This document shows, in pieces, positions 7,213 to 16,141 of a stretch of 36,518 bases of DNA. Origin of the DNA: an uncultured Eggerthellaceae bacterium (GTDB lineage Bacteria; Actinomycetota; Coriobacteriia; Coriobacteriales; Eggerthellaceae). The stretch's first letter is position 1, and each line of letters opens with the position of its first letter. The position numbers were made by a program, and so were the translations under genes. The stretch is taken from contig CAJFUR010000185.1 in the NCBI GenBank assembly GCA_904420215.1, positions 1-36,518 of the forward strand, read 5' to 3'. Below the pieces are notes generated by a model. It ran no database searches. It was not told the origin of the DNA and saw nothing but the letters and a program-made list of their open reading frames with translations.

Positions 7213-8043
7213 ATGAAGGTGAAGAAGTTTGCGGCAGTTGCCGCTGCGGGCGCGCTTGCCGCGTCGCTCGCGCTGTTCGGATGCTCGTCGGGTGGCGACG
7301 CTCCTGCGCAGACCGACGAAGGGCAGGACGCCTCCAACGCGGAGGCCGGCTACACGCTGGTGAGCGAGGGCAAGCTGACCATTGCCACGTCTCCGGACTA
7401 TCCGCCGTTCGAGAACCTCGAAGGCGACGAGGCCGTGGGCCTCGACATCGATATCGCCCAGGCCATCGCCGACGAACTGGGCCTTGAGCTGGAAGTGAAG
7501 TCGCTGCAGTTCGACGGCATCCTCACTGCCATTGCCGCCGGTGGACAGGCGGACATCGGCATCTCCGGCATCACGGTCGATCCCGACCGCGCCAAGCAGG
7601 TGGACTTCACCGAAACCTACTACATTGACGACCAGGCCATCGCCGCCATGAAGGGCGGCACGGTGAACAAGGACAACGCCGCCGAAGAACTGAACAAGGA
7701 GGGTGTCGTCATCGCCGTGCAGTCCGGCACGTCGGGCGAGGCGTACTGCCAGGAGAACTTCCCGAACGCCACGGTGCAGCCCTATGGCAACTCCACCGAC
7801 GCCTTCGCCGCCATGCAGGCCGGTCAGGCGGACTACGTGTGCACCAACTACGCCGTGGTGTCCAAGATGCTCGCCGACGCCTATCAGGACGCCGAGATCG
7901 TCCTGCCGGTGGCAACGGGCGAGGAGTACGCCATCGCGGTTTCCAAGGACAACCCCGCCCTGCTCGAGGCTGTCAACGCCGCCATCGAAAAGCTGAAGGC
8001 CGACGGCACGATAGACGATCTGACGAACAAGTGGCTCGGCTAG
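7213..8043 (+). CDS. Amino-acid ABC transporter substrate-binding lipoprotein (family 3)
   Basis: This is a 276-residue periplasmic-binding-type protein for polar amino acids. It begins with a lipoprotein signal, lipobox LFGC with the acylated Cys at 24, then a short acidic linker. The mature part shows the SBP_bac_3 pattern: LTIATSPDYPPFE at the start of lobe 1, GLDIDIAQAIADELG, the FDGILTAIAAGGQADIGISGITV region and the hinge DFTETYYIDDQAI. The start is the ATG at 7213 after AAGGGAGTGA; the track start at 7048 lacks a signal sequence. A 219-bp gap separates it from the permease gene. The exact amino acid cannot be told from sequence; glutamate/glutamine, arginine or cystine are all possible within the family. 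Confidence 0.92.
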   Translation: MKVKKFAAVAAAGALAASLALFGCSSGGDAPAQTDEGQDASNAEAGYTLVSEGKLTIATSPDYPPFENLEGDEAVGLDIDIAQAIADELGLELEVKSLQFDGILTAIAAGGQADIGISGITVDPDRAKQVDFTETYYIDDQAIAAMKGGTVNKDNAAEELNKEGVVIAVQSGTSGEAYCQENFPNATVQPYGNSTDAFAAMQAGQADYVCTNYAVVSKMLADAYQDAEIVLPVATGEEYAIAVSKDNPALLEAVNAAIEKLKADGTIDDLTNKWLG

Positions 8044-8262
8044 CCTAATCTGGCCCCGGACGCGCGCATTCCCCGCCGCTGCAGCCTGTGCGGCTGTGGC
8101 GGCAGGGTGCGCCGGCGGGCAAAGGATGCGGGTCGGGAGTCGGGCGTGTTGCGGTTTGGCCGTGCAGAGGCCGCCAGACCAGAGCACGCCGGACGGCGCC
8201 GAGGCGCACGGCGGGGCAGCCGCCGTTTTGCGCTGGCGCAGCCTCGAGGAGGAACGGGTTTC

Positions 8263-9663
8263 ATGGTCATGGTGAAGGAACACAGGACGAATGCCGCCGC
8301 GCTCGTTGCAGCGGCATTCGCGTTCGTGCTGGCATGCTGCTTCCTGCTGGCGCCGTTGCAGCAGGCGTTTGGCCTGGACGTGGTGAAGTGCACGGCCCGT
8401 GTGAACGCCGAAGGCTCCAACGAGGTGCTGGGCGGCACCGAGACGCGCGTCACGTGGGAGGGGCAGGCCGCCGCGGAGGAGCAGGTGGCGGGCTTGTCGC
8501 TCACCTTTCCGGCGGGCACCTCCTTTTCCGGCGAAGACGCGCGCATCACCATGCTCACCGGCGACGACCTCATGACGCGCACCTCCATAGACGCGGAGTT
8601 TTCCGTTGACGGCCAGACGCTGCACGCCGCCTTCGCCGAGCCGGCGGAAGCGGGCGGCTATTTCCGCTTCGAGGTGTATGGGGTGTTCTTCCCCGCCGAG
8701 GGCGGCGACATGGTGCTCGCGGGCGCGTACGCCACTGCCGACGGCACCGAGGTGGCTATGGGCGCCATCCCGGCGGTGAGCGTCAAGGGCATAACCGCCA
8801 CCGAACAGCTCTCCTCGTGGCTGGAAGAGCAGGAGTGGGTGCAGGCGTGGAACTCCAACAAGTTCCTGCGGCTGTTTTTGAATCCCCCGCTGCTGGTGAC
8901 CAGCTTCCCTGTGGTGTTCAACGGCTTTTTGATGGCGTTGGGCATTGTGGCCGTGGCGTTTCCGCTGGCCATCCCCTTCGGCCTCGTTTTGTCGCTCATG
9001 CGCATGGCGCGTTTTCGCATCTTGCGCGGCATCGCCTCGCTCTATGTGAACGTGGTGCGCGGCACGCCGCTGTTCCTGCAGATATACATCGCGTTTTTCG
9101 GGCTGCCCTTGGCGGGCATTCAGATTCCGTCGTTCCCGCTGGGCGTGATCGTGCTGGCCATGAATTCGAGCGCGTATTTGTGCGAGATATTCCGCGCGGG
9201 CATCCAATCCATCAGCAAGGGGCAGTTCGAGGCTGCGCGGTCGTTGGGCATGAACGGCGCCCAAACCATGCTGTTCGTCATCATCCCGCAGACGGTGCGG
9301 CGGGTCATTCCCACCATGACCAGCGAATTCATCTTGCTTTACAAAGACACGTCCATGTTGGCCGCCGTGGGCGTCATGGAAGTGGTCATGTACGCGAAAA
9401 CCATCGTGGCCTCCACAGGGTCCATCACGCCCTACATCGTGGCCGCCTGCTTCTACCTGGTGATCACGCTGCCGCTGGCCAAGCTGGTGGGCATGCTGGA
9501 GGCCAAGCTTGCCGGCAACGACGCCGGTGCCTCGGGACGCGGGCGCAAGAAGCGCTCCAAGAAGGGATCTTCGGCGCCTGCCTTGAGCGAGGCCGACGCC
9601 CTGCGCCGCCCTGACGCCGTGGATGGCGGCTTCATCACGCCCGAGCAGATGTCGAGCCTGTGA
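8263..9663 (+). CDS. Amino-acid ABC permease with an added exported N-terminal domain
   Basis: The C-terminal half is a HisM/GlnP-type permease (from about residue 209). It has the [19 protein letters not shown] helix, [10 protein letters not shown], the EAA coupling loop [22 protein letters not shown] (~322) and five or so membrane segments. Ahead of it is an extra ~200-residue part. This is a hydrophobic signal/anchor (residues ~10-36) followed by a beta-rich, Gly/Glu/Thr-rich soluble region with one Cys, which should lie outside the membrane. Permeases of this family usually have ~220-250 residues; this one has 466. The tail is Lys/Arg- and Ser-rich. The start at 8263 follows GAGGAGGAA at ideal spacing. 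The next gene starts 12 bases after the stop. Confidence 0.88.
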   Translation: MVMVKEHRTNAAALVAAAFAFVLACCFLLAPLQQAFGLDVVKCTARVNAEGSNEVLGGTETRVTWEGQAAAEEQVAGLSLTFPAGTSFSGEDARITMLTGDDLMTRTSIDAEFSVDGQTLHAAFAEPAEAGGYFRFEVYGVFFPAEGGDMVLAGAYATADGTEVAMGAIPAVSVKGITATEQLSSWLEEQEWVQAWNSNKFLRLFLNPPLLVTSFPVVFNGFLMALGIVAVAFPLAIPFGLVLSLMRMARFRILRGIASLYVNVVRGTPLFLQIYIAFFGLPLAGIQIPSFPLGVIVLAMNSSAYLCEIFRAGIQSISKGQFEAARSLGMNGAQTMLFVIIPQTVRRVIPTMTSEFILLYKDTSMLAAVGVMEVVMYAKTIVASTGSITPYIVAACFYLVITLPLAKLVGMLEAKLAGNDAGASGRGRKKRSKKGSSAPALSEADALRRPDAVDGGFITPEQMSSL

Positions 9664-9674
9664 GGAGGAACCCG

Positions 9675-10538
9675 ATGGACACGAGCGAAAAAGCCTCGCA
9701 GGATTGCGCGGGCGGCCCGGCAGGCCCGGCCGGCGCCGACGCTTGCGCGCAGAGCGTGCCGGATGCGGGCGCGGCCGGCATGGCGGCCTCTGCCCCGGCC
9801 GCCGGCAGCGAAGTGGTGGTGCGCATCGAGGATTTGCGCAAGAGCTTCGGCGACTTGGTGGTGCTGCGCGGGGTGAACTTGGAGGTCCACCGCGGCGAGG
9901 TGGTGGTGATTCTGGGCCCTTCCGGTTCGGGCAAGTCCACGCTTCTGCGCTGCGTGAACCTTCTGGAGACGCCCACCGGGGGACGCGTGTTCTTCGAGGA
10001 TACCGAGATCACCGGCAAGAAGACCGACATCAACAAGGTGCGCGCCAAGGTGGGCATGGTGTTCCAGAGCTTCAATTTGTTCCCGCACCTTTCGGCAAAG
10101 TCGAACGTGATGCTGGCGCAGCGCAAGGTGCTCAAGCGCTCCAAGGAGGAAGCGGAGCGCATTGCCATCGAACAGCTGGAAAAGGTGGGCCTGGGCGAGC
10201 GGGTGGACTACAAGCCCTCGCAGCTTTCCGGCGGGCAGCAGCAGCGCGTGGCCATTGCGCGCGCGTTGGCCATGGACCCGCACGTCATGCTTTTCGACGA
10301 GGCCACCAGCGCGCTTGACCCGGAACTGGTGCGCGACGTGCTGGGCGTCATGAAGGAGCTTGCCCGCGGTGGCATGACCATGATCGTGGTCACCCACGAG
10401 ATGGGGTTCGCGCGCGACGTTGCCGACCGCGTCATCTTCATGGACGGCGGCGTCATCGTTGAGGAAGGCACGCCCGAAGAAGTCTTCGACCACCCGAAGT
10501 CCGACCGCACGAAGGACTTCCTGGGACACATAGCGTAG
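9675..10538 (+). CDS. Amino-acid ABC transporter ATPase (GlnQ-type)
   Basis: The 287-residue ATPase powers the importer encoded upstream. It contains Walker [10 protein letters not shown] (~81), Q-loop [12 protein letters not shown], signature LSGGQQQR (~183), Walker [10 protein letters not shown] and H-loop THEM, all typical of the polar amino-acid family. The first ~45 residues are an extra Ala/Gly/Pro-rich region with no predicted fold, absent from ordinary GlnQ proteins (~240 residues). ATG at 9675 is supported by GAGGAGGAA; the core domain begins at [13 protein letters not shown]. The gene follows the permease by 11 bases and closes the three-gene operon; a terminator-like hairpin follows. 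Confidence 0.93.
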   Translation: MDTSEKASQDCAGGPAGPAGADACAQSVPDAGAAGMAASAPAAGSEVVVRIEDLRKSFGDLVVLRGVNLEVHRGEVVVILGPSGSGKSTLLRCVNLLETPTGGRVFFEDTEITGKKTDINKVRAKVGMVFQSFNLFPHLSAKSNVMLAQRKVLKRSKEEAERIAIEQLEKVGLGERVDYKPSQLSGGQQQRVAIARALAMDPHVMLFDEATSALDPELVRDVLGVMKELARGGMTMIVVTHEMGFARDVADRVIFMDGGVIVEEGTPEEVFDHPKSDRTKDFLGHIA

Positions 10539-10549
10539 GGCCCGAGACG

Positions 10550-10568
10550 GGCGCGCTCGGCCCTGTTT
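10550..10568 (+). terminator. Terminator-like hairpin after the amino-acid ABC operon
   Basis: GGGCG-CGCT-CGCCC is a perfect 5-bp stem with a four-base loop, followed by TGTTT. It lies 12 bases after the ATPase stop codon. The T-run is short, so termination may be partial. Confidence 0.4.
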
Positions 10569-10572
10569 CGTG

Positions 10573-10578
10573 TATAAT
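10573..10578 (+). promoter_or_regulatory. -10 element for the small hypothetical gene
   Basis: TATAAT occurs 45 bases before the GTG start at 10624. No clear -35 is visible upstream, where the sequence is occupied by the hairpin at 10550-10563. Confidence 0.4.
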
Positions 10579-10623
10579 CCAGAGGTTGGGTCGCGAAACA
10601 GCTGAGGGCAGGAGTTCGGCGTC

Positions 10624-10992
10624 GTGAGACAGCGCATGCAAATGAAGGACGTAGTTGAGATGGGGGGCGACTTGGCGCTCAATCTCAACCAGTTTCTCGA
10701 TGACTTTCGCCACGAGACGGAGGATAAAGGCTCGCTGATTGCCATCGAGCCTCCTTTGACGGGCGATCCGTCTTTCGATGCGCGACTTGCCGCAACGGCG
10801 GAGTGTTTGGCGAAAGAAAGCGGCGTGCGCATTCCCTTGTGGGTGTGGCACGATGCACGCTATGCGGCCGAGCCGGTATGGGCGTTTCAGGGGTCGAACC
10901 CCGAAGCACGCATCTACTTGAGGCAGACGACTCCTGCCGAATTTGCCAGTAGGAATCTTTATACGGGCGACAACGTGTTGTCGAGGTGCTGA
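10624..10992 (+). CDS. Uncharacterised 122-residue protein
   Basis: This is a small soluble protein, with a likely helical N-terminus followed by a conserved-looking stretch: ARLAATAECLAKESGV, PLWVWHDARYAAEP, and an end FASRNLYTGDNVLSRC. It recalls a family of short actinobacterial proteins of the form LAEHLA...P.WV....Y..EPWF...A.FR.R.IF....L, sometimes found at the C-terminus of HTH or toxin-antitoxin-linked proteins. I make this link from memory and cannot test it. No HTH is visible here. GTG at 10624 is preceded by GGCAGGAG at a spacing of ~10; ATG at 10636 is an alternative. It has its own TATAAT and no obvious operon partner: the next gene starts 240 bp downstream. Function unknown. Confidence 0.65.
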   Translation: MRQRMQMKDVVEMGGDLALNLNQFLDDFRHETEDKGSLIAIEPPLTGDPSFDARLAATAECLAKESGVRIPLWVWHDARYAAEPVWAFQGSNPEARIYLRQTTPAEFASRNLYTGDNVLSRC

Positions 10993-11231
10993 GCCTCTAG
11001 AGGATACGCGCAGGAAGTTGTCTCGGCCTCCCTTTCCGGGCGCATGCCCGCATGCCCGGGTGCTGACGCTTCGGCGACGGGAGGGTGAAACCTCGCGGAG
11101 CGTTCCATGGCGTCTCCAATCCCTGTGATAGAACGAAACCCGCATTTGACAACTGCGCCTGCGACCGCGTGGCCTGCGGCCTCGCGGCTTCGCGCGGCGT
11201 GGTTTCCGTTTCCAGGGAAGGAGTTGAGAGC

Positions 11232-13235
11232 ATGAGCGATCCCCGTCAAGCCGGCGCCCCCGTTTCCGCCGCGCCTGCGTCCGCAGGTGGCTCGGCCGCA
11301 ACTGCGGGTGCCGCAGGTCCGGCCGCCACCGCCACCGCCCCCGCAGCCGGTCCGGTGGGCGCAGCCGGCCGCCCGAGCTTCGCGCGCACGCTGTCGTTCT
11401 TCGGGTTCTTCGCCATCACGGCCTCCATGGTGATGACCGTGTACGAGTACCCGTCGTTCGCGTCGTCAGGTTTCCAGCTGGTGTTTTTCCTCATCATCGG
11501 CGGCGTTCTGTGGTTCTTGCCCGTTGCGCTCTGCGCGGCCGAGATGGCCACCGTGAAGGGCTGGGAATCGGGCGGCATCTTCGCCTGGGTGGGCAACACG
11601 CTTGGCCGCAGGTGGGGCTTCGCCGCGTTGTTCTTCCAATGGTTCCAAATCACGGTGGGGTTCGTCACCATGGCGTTCTTCATTCTGGCGGCCTTTGCCT
11701 ACGTGGTGGGGTGGGATGCGCTGTACAAAGACCCGCTCGTCATGTTCTTCGGCGTGGCCGCCATCGTGTGGCTGCTCACGCTCACGCAGCTGGGCGGCAC
11801 CAAGTACACGGCCCGCATTTCGAAGGTGGGCTTCATGGGCGGCATCATCGTGCCGGTTCTGGTGCTGCTGGTGGGCCTGCTCGTCTACTTCGCCACGGGC
11901 GGCGCGTCTCAAATCGCCATGACGCCGGCCACGTTCGTGCCCGACTTCGGCAAGGTGGACACGCTGGTCATCTTCGCGTCGTTCATTCTGGCCTACATGG
12001 GCGTGGAGGCCTCCGCCTCCCACGTGAACGAGTTGAAGAACCCCAACCGCAACTACCCGCTGGCCATGATCGTGCTGGCCATTCTCACCATCGGGCTTGA
12101 CGCGCTGGGCGGCTTGGCCGTGGCCACCACGCTGCCGGCAAGCGTGTTGGACGGCAACCTGTCGTTCGGCGTCATCGAAGCGTTCCGTGCCATCTACGTG
12201 CAGCACATCAGCCCGAACCTGGGATGGGTGGTGTTCGTGGTGGCTCTGCTTCTGGCGCTGGGTGTTTTGGCGGAAATTTCCGCATGGATCGTTGGCCCGT
12301 CCCGCGCGCTGCTGGACACAGCGCACGACGGCATCCTGCCGCCTTCGTTCAAGAAGGTGAACAAGCACGGCGTGAGCGTGCAGACCGTGGTCATCCAGGC
12401 CGCCATCGTGACGGTGTGGGACGCGGTGCTGTGCGGCTCCATCGCCCTTTCTGGCGGCTCCAGCTCGTCGGTGGGCTACCTCACGGCCATCGGCCTCACC
12501 GTGGTCATCTACCTGGTGGGGTACGTCATGTTCTTTTTGGGGTACTTCGTGCTGATCTTCCGCAGGAAGAATCTGCAGCGCTCGTTCCAGCTGCCGGGCG
12601 GCACGCCGTTCAAGGCCGTCGTGGCGGGTGTGGGCCTCGTCATGACCGTGGCGACGCTCGTCATCTCGTTCTTCCCGTCGTCCGAGCTGGACGCGCAGTC
12701 GAACATGGTGTACCAGTTGACGCTGGCCATCGCGTTCGTCGTGTCCATGGCCATTCCCTTCGTCATCTACGCGAACCGCCACCGCTGGAGCGCCGCGGGC
12801 GCCGCGCCGCACGCGGGTGCGGCAAGCGCCGCCGGCACCGCTCCGCGCGCGGGCGCGTCCGGCTCGGGGCATGCCGGCGCCACGGGCGCCGCGTCCGGCT
12901 CGGCGCCGAGCGGGGCCGAGCCCACCATGCGCGGCGCGGGAGGCGCGGCGCGGGGGCCGCAGCCCACGGGTGCAAGCGGCCTCAAGCGCGACGTGACGGG
13001 GCTGGGCGGCTTCACGGCTGCCGTGGCCAGCGTGACCCGGCGCCCCGCCGCGCCCCCGCAAGACGCCGCCGACGCTTCCGCGCGCCCGGCGCGTCCGCTG
13101 CGGGGCGAAGGCGGCCCCGCGCGCCCGTCGTCCGACATGCGGGACGCAGCCGATTCCGAGCGCCCGTCGTACCCGGCGCATCAGGCGCGCCCGGTGCGCC
13201 GCGCGCCGCAGGCGCACGACGACCAAGGCAAGTAA
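11232..13235 (+). CDS. gadC: Glutamate:GABA antiporter GadC, with a long disordered C-terminal tail
   Basis: This APC-family exchanger is expected to import glutamate and export GABA, consuming a cytoplasmic proton together with the decarboxylase encoded downstream. Segments match E. coli GadC closely as I remember it: FFAITASMVMTVYEYPSFA, VALCAAEMATVKGWESGG, FAWVGNTLGRRWGFAA, QLGGTKYTARISKVGF, YMGVEASASHVNE and WIVGPSRALLDTA. About 12 membrane segments span residues 50-512. From ~515 the protein runs on for ~150 residues of Ala/Gly/Pro/Arg/Ser-rich low-complexity sequence instead of the short His-rich C-plug known in E. coli GadC. The start at 11232 follows GGAAGGAG. gadB follows 31 bp downstream. 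Confidence 0.93.
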   Translation: MSDPRQAGAPVSAAPASAGGSAATAGAAGPAATATAPAAGPVGAAGRPSFARTLSFFGFFAITASMVMTVYEYPSFASSGFQLVFFLIIGGVLWFLPVALCAAEMATVKGWESGGIFAWVGNTLGRRWGFAALFFQWFQITVGFVTMAFFILAAFAYVVGWDALYKDPLVMFFGVAAIVWLLTLTQLGGTKYTARISKVGFMGGIIVPVLVLLVGLLVYFATGGASQIAMTPATFVPDFGKVDTLVIFASFILAYMGVEASASHVNELKNPNRNYPLAMIVLAILTIGLDALGGLAVATTLPASVLDGNLSFGVIEAFRAIYVQHISPNLGWVVFVVALLLALGVLAEISAWIVGPSRALLDTAHDGILPPSFKKVNKHGVSVQTVVIQAAIVTVWDAVLCGSIALSGGSSSSVGYLTAIGLTVVIYLVGYVMFFLGYFVLIFRRKNLQRSFQLPGGTPFKAVVAGVGLVMTVATLVISFFPSSELDAQSNMVYQLTLAIAFVVSMAIPFVIYANRHRWSAAGAAPHAGAASAAGTAPRAGASGSGHAGATGAASGSAPSGAEPTMRGAGGAARGPQPTGASGLKRDVTGLGGFTAAVASVTRRPAAPPQDAADASARPARPLRGEGGPARPSSDMRDAADSERPSYPAHQARPVRRAPQAHDDQGK

Positions 13236-13266
13236 GCGAAATCCGATGCAACAGGAGGTTTCACCC

Positions 13267-14748
13267 ATGGAGCAAACCAGTACGAGTAAGATCCTCGACA
13301 AGATGGACGAAGAGACGAAGTACCTGACGCCCATTTTCGGCTCGGAGTCTTCCGACGCGCAGATGCCGCGCACGAAGATGAACGCGCAGCCGGTGGAGCC
13401 GCGCATCGCCTACGAGATGATCAAGGAATACCTGTCCATCGAGGGCAACGCCACGCAGAACCTCACCACGTTCTGCCAAACCTACATGGAGCCCATGGCC
13501 ACCAAGATCATGGCCGAGGTCATGGAGAAGAATGCCATCGATAAGGACGAATATCCCATGACGGCCGACCTGGAGAACCGCTGCGTCGCCATGATCGGCG
13601 ACTTGTGGCACGCCGACCCGGCCGAAGAGCCCATGGGCACCTCCACGGTGGGCTCGTCGGAAGCCTGCATGCTAGGCGGCCTGGGCATGCTGTTCCGCTG
13701 GAAGAAGCTGGCGCGCGACGCCGGCATCGACATCTACACCTCGCAGCGCCCGAACCTGGTCATTTCGTCGGCCTATCAGGTGTGTTGGGAGAAGTTCTGC
13801 CGCTATTGGGACATCGAGATGCGCCTTGTGCCGCTCGAGAAGGACCACATGTCGCTGAACATGGACACCGTCATGGACTACGTGGACGACCACACCATTG
13901 GCATCACGGCCATCCTCGGCATCACCTACACCGGCACGTACGACGACGTGAAGAAGCTCGACCAGCTGGTGGAGGCCTACAACCAAGAGCACCCGAAGAT
14001 GCCCATCCGCATTCACGTGGACGGCGCGTCGGGCGCCATGGTGGCCCCCTTCGTGGATCCCGACTTGGAGTGGGACTTCCGCCTGAAGAACGTCTGGTCC
14101 ATCAACGCCTCCGGCCACAAGTACGGGCTGGTGTATCCCGGCATTGGCTGGGTCGTCTGGCGCGGGAAGGAAGCGCTTCCGGAAGACCTGATCTTCTGGG
14201 TCAGCTATCTGGGCGGCGAGGAGGCCACCATGGCCATCAACTTCTCCCGCAGCGCCTCGCAGATCGTGGGGCAGTACTACGTGCTGATGCGCAACGGCTT
14301 CGAGGGCTTCAAGGAAATCCAGGAGCGCACGCTGGACGTGGCGCGCTACTTGGCGCTGGAACTTGACGACATGGGCATCTTCGAAATCTACGAGGACGCC
14401 AGCAACATCCCCATCGTGTGCTGGGGGCTGAAAGACGATGCCGGCGTGGAGTGGTCGCTGTACGACCTGTCCGACCGTTTGCGCATGAGCGGCTGGCTGG
14501 TGCCCGCCTACCCGCTGCCGGCCAACATGCAGGACGTCACGGTGCAACGCGTGGTGGCGCGCGCCGACTTCTCCATGCAGCTGGCCATCAAGCTGGTGGC
14601 GGACATCAAGAAGGAAATCGACAACCTGAACAAGGCGAAGTTCGTCACCGGCAACACGCAGGGCGTCATTCAGACGGGCTTCAACCACGGCGGGCGCTCC
14701 GCTGTGGACAAGTCCTCGCAGGAGCAGGCGAAGGCCGCCGCGAAGTAG
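13267..14748 (+). CDS. gadB: Glutamate decarboxylase (PLP-dependent)
   Basis: The 493-residue group II decarboxylase converts L-glutamate to GABA plus CO2, consuming one proton. The PLP Schiff-base lysine is Lys285 in NASGHKYG, and the PLP-ring-binding Asp is Asp252 in HVDGASG. GTSTVGSSEACMLGG and IHVDGASGAMVAPF are the usual cofactor-pocket segments. Length and domain order match the family (~466-500). The C-terminus carries a Lys/Asn stretch and FNHGGRSAVDKSSQEQ. The ATG at 13267 follows AGGAGG; the track start at 13246 has no ribosome site. The pairing with gadC in one operon indicates an acid-resistance or proton-consuming, energy-conserving glutamate/GABA cycle. No adjacent regulator is visible. 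Confidence 0.96.
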   Translation: MEQTSTSKILDKMDEETKYLTPIFGSESSDAQMPRTKMNAQPVEPRIAYEMIKEYLSIEGNATQNLTTFCQTYMEPMATKIMAEVMEKNAIDKDEYPMTADLENRCVAMIGDLWHADPAEEPMGTSTVGSSEACMLGGLGMLFRWKKLARDAGIDIYTSQRPNLVISSAYQVCWEKFCRYWDIEMRLVPLEKDHMSLNMDTVMDYVDDHTIGITAILGITYTGTYDDVKKLDQLVEAYNQEHPKMPIRIHVDGASGAMVAPFVDPDLEWDFRLKNVWSINASGHKYGLVYPGIGWVVWRGKEALPEDLIFWVSYLGGEEATMAINFSRSASQIVGQYYVLMRNGFEGFKEIQERTLDVARYLALELDDMGIFEIYEDASNIPIVCWGLKDDAGVEWSLYDLSDRLRMSGWLVPAYPLPANMQDVTVQRVVARADFSMQLAIKLVADIKKEIDNLNKAKFVTGNTQGVIQTGFNHGGRSAVDKSSQEQAKAAAK

Positions 14749-14958
14749 TGGGCGACGGGGCGCAGGCCGGCAGGGCCGGCGCGCCCGCATGGCGAATTGC
14801 TTGGCACGAAGGCGCGGGAGTCCGCAAGGGCGCCCGCGCCGTTGCGTTGGGGGGGGCGGGAACGGGGAGCCGGTCGGTTGGGGAGCGCCGGCGCATGCCG
14901 CAGCGGTGCGCGTTTCGACCGGACAGCGCGCCTTCGCCGACCGATAACCGTACAAATG

Positions 14959-14988
14959 GTGACATTCGCCGCAAGGTAAGGCTAAAAT
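14959..14988 (+). promoter_or_regulatory. Promoter of the TAXI binding-protein gene
   Basis: -35 GTGACA (14959-14964) and -10 TAAAAT (14983-14988) are separated by 18 bases. They lie in the 340-bp gap after gadB, about 100 bases before the start codon. The rest of that gap (14749-14958) contains GC-rich inverted segments just after gadB but no T-run and no gene. Confidence 0.55.
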
Positions 14989-15088
14989 AAAGCACGACTT
15001 GTCGAATGCGGAATTTGCAAAATGGGCTTTTTCGGATTCCCCGAGAGGTTCGGCTGCTTTGACCGCACAGGGAGGAAGGGAAAGCTGC

Positions 15089-16090
15089 ATGAAAAAGTTC
15101 AAGGCGGTTCTGGCCCTCGCGCTCGCCGGCGTGATCGGCCTCGGTTTGGCGGGCTGCGGCAGCGGCTCGGGCGGCGACTCGTCCGAGGGCGGCACCACGG
15201 GCGGCACCACGAACATGCGCTTCATGACCGGCGGCGAATCCGGCACCTACTACGCCTACGGCAGCGTGCTGGCGCAGTACGCCACCAACGGCGACTACGG
15301 CCTGTCCGTCACGGCCCTGTCCAGCAACGGCTCGCAGGCCAACGTGCAGGCGCTGCAGGACGGCGACGCGGACATCGTGTTCTGCCAGTCCGACGTGCTG
15401 GCGTATGCCTACGACGGGACCAGCCTGTTCGAAGGCGCCGCGTACCAGGACTTCTCCATCGTGGCCAACCTGTACCAGGAACAGGTGCAAATAGTGACGT
15501 GCGACCCGAACATCAAGACGGTGGCCGATCTTGCGGGCAAGACGGTGTCGGTGGGCGCCGCCAACTCGGGCGTGTACTTCAACGCCGTTGACATCCTGGC
15601 GGCATACGACCTCACGCTCGACGACATCGAGCCGGTGTACCAGTCGTTCGCCGACTCCGCCGATTCCCTGAAGGACGCCAAGATCGACGCCGCCTTCATC
15701 GTGGCCGGCGCTCCCACCACGGCCATCACCGACCTGTCCACCACCAAGACCGCGTATCTGGTGTCCATGGACGACGAGCACGTGGAGAAGCTGCTGGCCG
15801 CTTCCCCGTACTACATGAAGGACGTCATTTCCGCCGACACGTATGGCCTTGACGCCGACGTGACCACCGTTTCGGTGGGCGCCGTGGTCATCGCGAACGA
15901 CAACGTTCCGGAAGAAGCCATCTACAACTTCACGAAGTCGCTGTTCGACGGCGCGCAAGACAATGCGAGCGCGCATGCCAAGTACGAGGAGCTGGAGCTG
16001 CAGAACGCCGCTTCGGTGGCTTCCGTGGGATACCATCCCGGTGCCGCCAAGTACTTCGAGGAGCAGGGTGTCACGGTGAGCGCCAAGTAG
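15089..16090 (+). CDS. TAXI-family TRAP transporter solute-binding lipoprotein
   Basis: The 333-residue extracytoplasmic binding protein has a lipoprotein signal ending LAGC (Cys23), then a Gly/Ser linker. The mature chain shows TAXI features: MRFMTGGESGTYYAYGSVLAQY at its start, DGDADIVFCQSDVLAYAY, LYQEQVQIVT and the VADLAGKTVSVGAANSGVY region, with a late DVTTVSVGAVVIANDNVPEE segment. TAXI proteins work with a single fused membrane protein, which is present downstream at 16518. The ATG at 15089 follows GGAGGAAGGG; the track start at 14999 lies near the mapped promoter and is not supported. A strong terminator-like hairpin directly follows, so this gene may be expressed at a higher level than the permease. 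Members transport dicarboxylates or amino acids such as glutamate; the substrate here is unknown. Confidence 0.92.
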   Translation: MKKFKAVLALALAGVIGLGLAGCGSGSGGDSSEGGTTGGTTNMRFMTGGESGTYYAYGSVLAQYATNGDYGLSVTALSSNGSQANVQALQDGDADIVFCQSDVLAYAYDGTSLFEGAAYQDFSIVANLYQEQVQIVTCDPNIKTVADLAGKTVSVGAANSGVYFNAVDILAAYDLTLDDIEPVYQSFADSADSLKDAKIDAAFIVAGAPTTAITDLSTTKTAYLVSMDDEHVEKLLAASPYYMKDVISADTYGLDADVTTVSVGAVVIANDNVPEEAIYNFTKSLFDGAQDNASAHAKYEELELQNAASVASVGYHPGAAKYFEEQGVTVSAK

Positions 16091-16101
16091 GTTTCGCTTT
16101 C

Positions 16102-16141
16102 GGGCCGGCCTTCGAGAGGGAGGTCGGCCCGCTGGCTTTTT
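16102..16141 (+). terminator. Hairpin terminator/attenuator between TRAP genes
   Basis: GGGCCGGCC pairs with GGTCGGCCC (one G-T pair) in a long GC stem. A TTTTT run (16137-16141) follows seven bases after the stem. It lies 11 bases after the binding-protein stop and before the permease gene. Confidence 0.55.

Noticed and set aside
7036-9264. 742-residue minus-strand ORF opposite the amino-acid transporter
   Set aside because: Antisense shadow with low-complexity composition. The plus strand encodes clear SBP, permease and ATPase families.
11146-11151. TTGACA upstream of gadC
   Set aside because: No acceptable -10 at the right distance in this GC-rich stretch, so no promoter was called.
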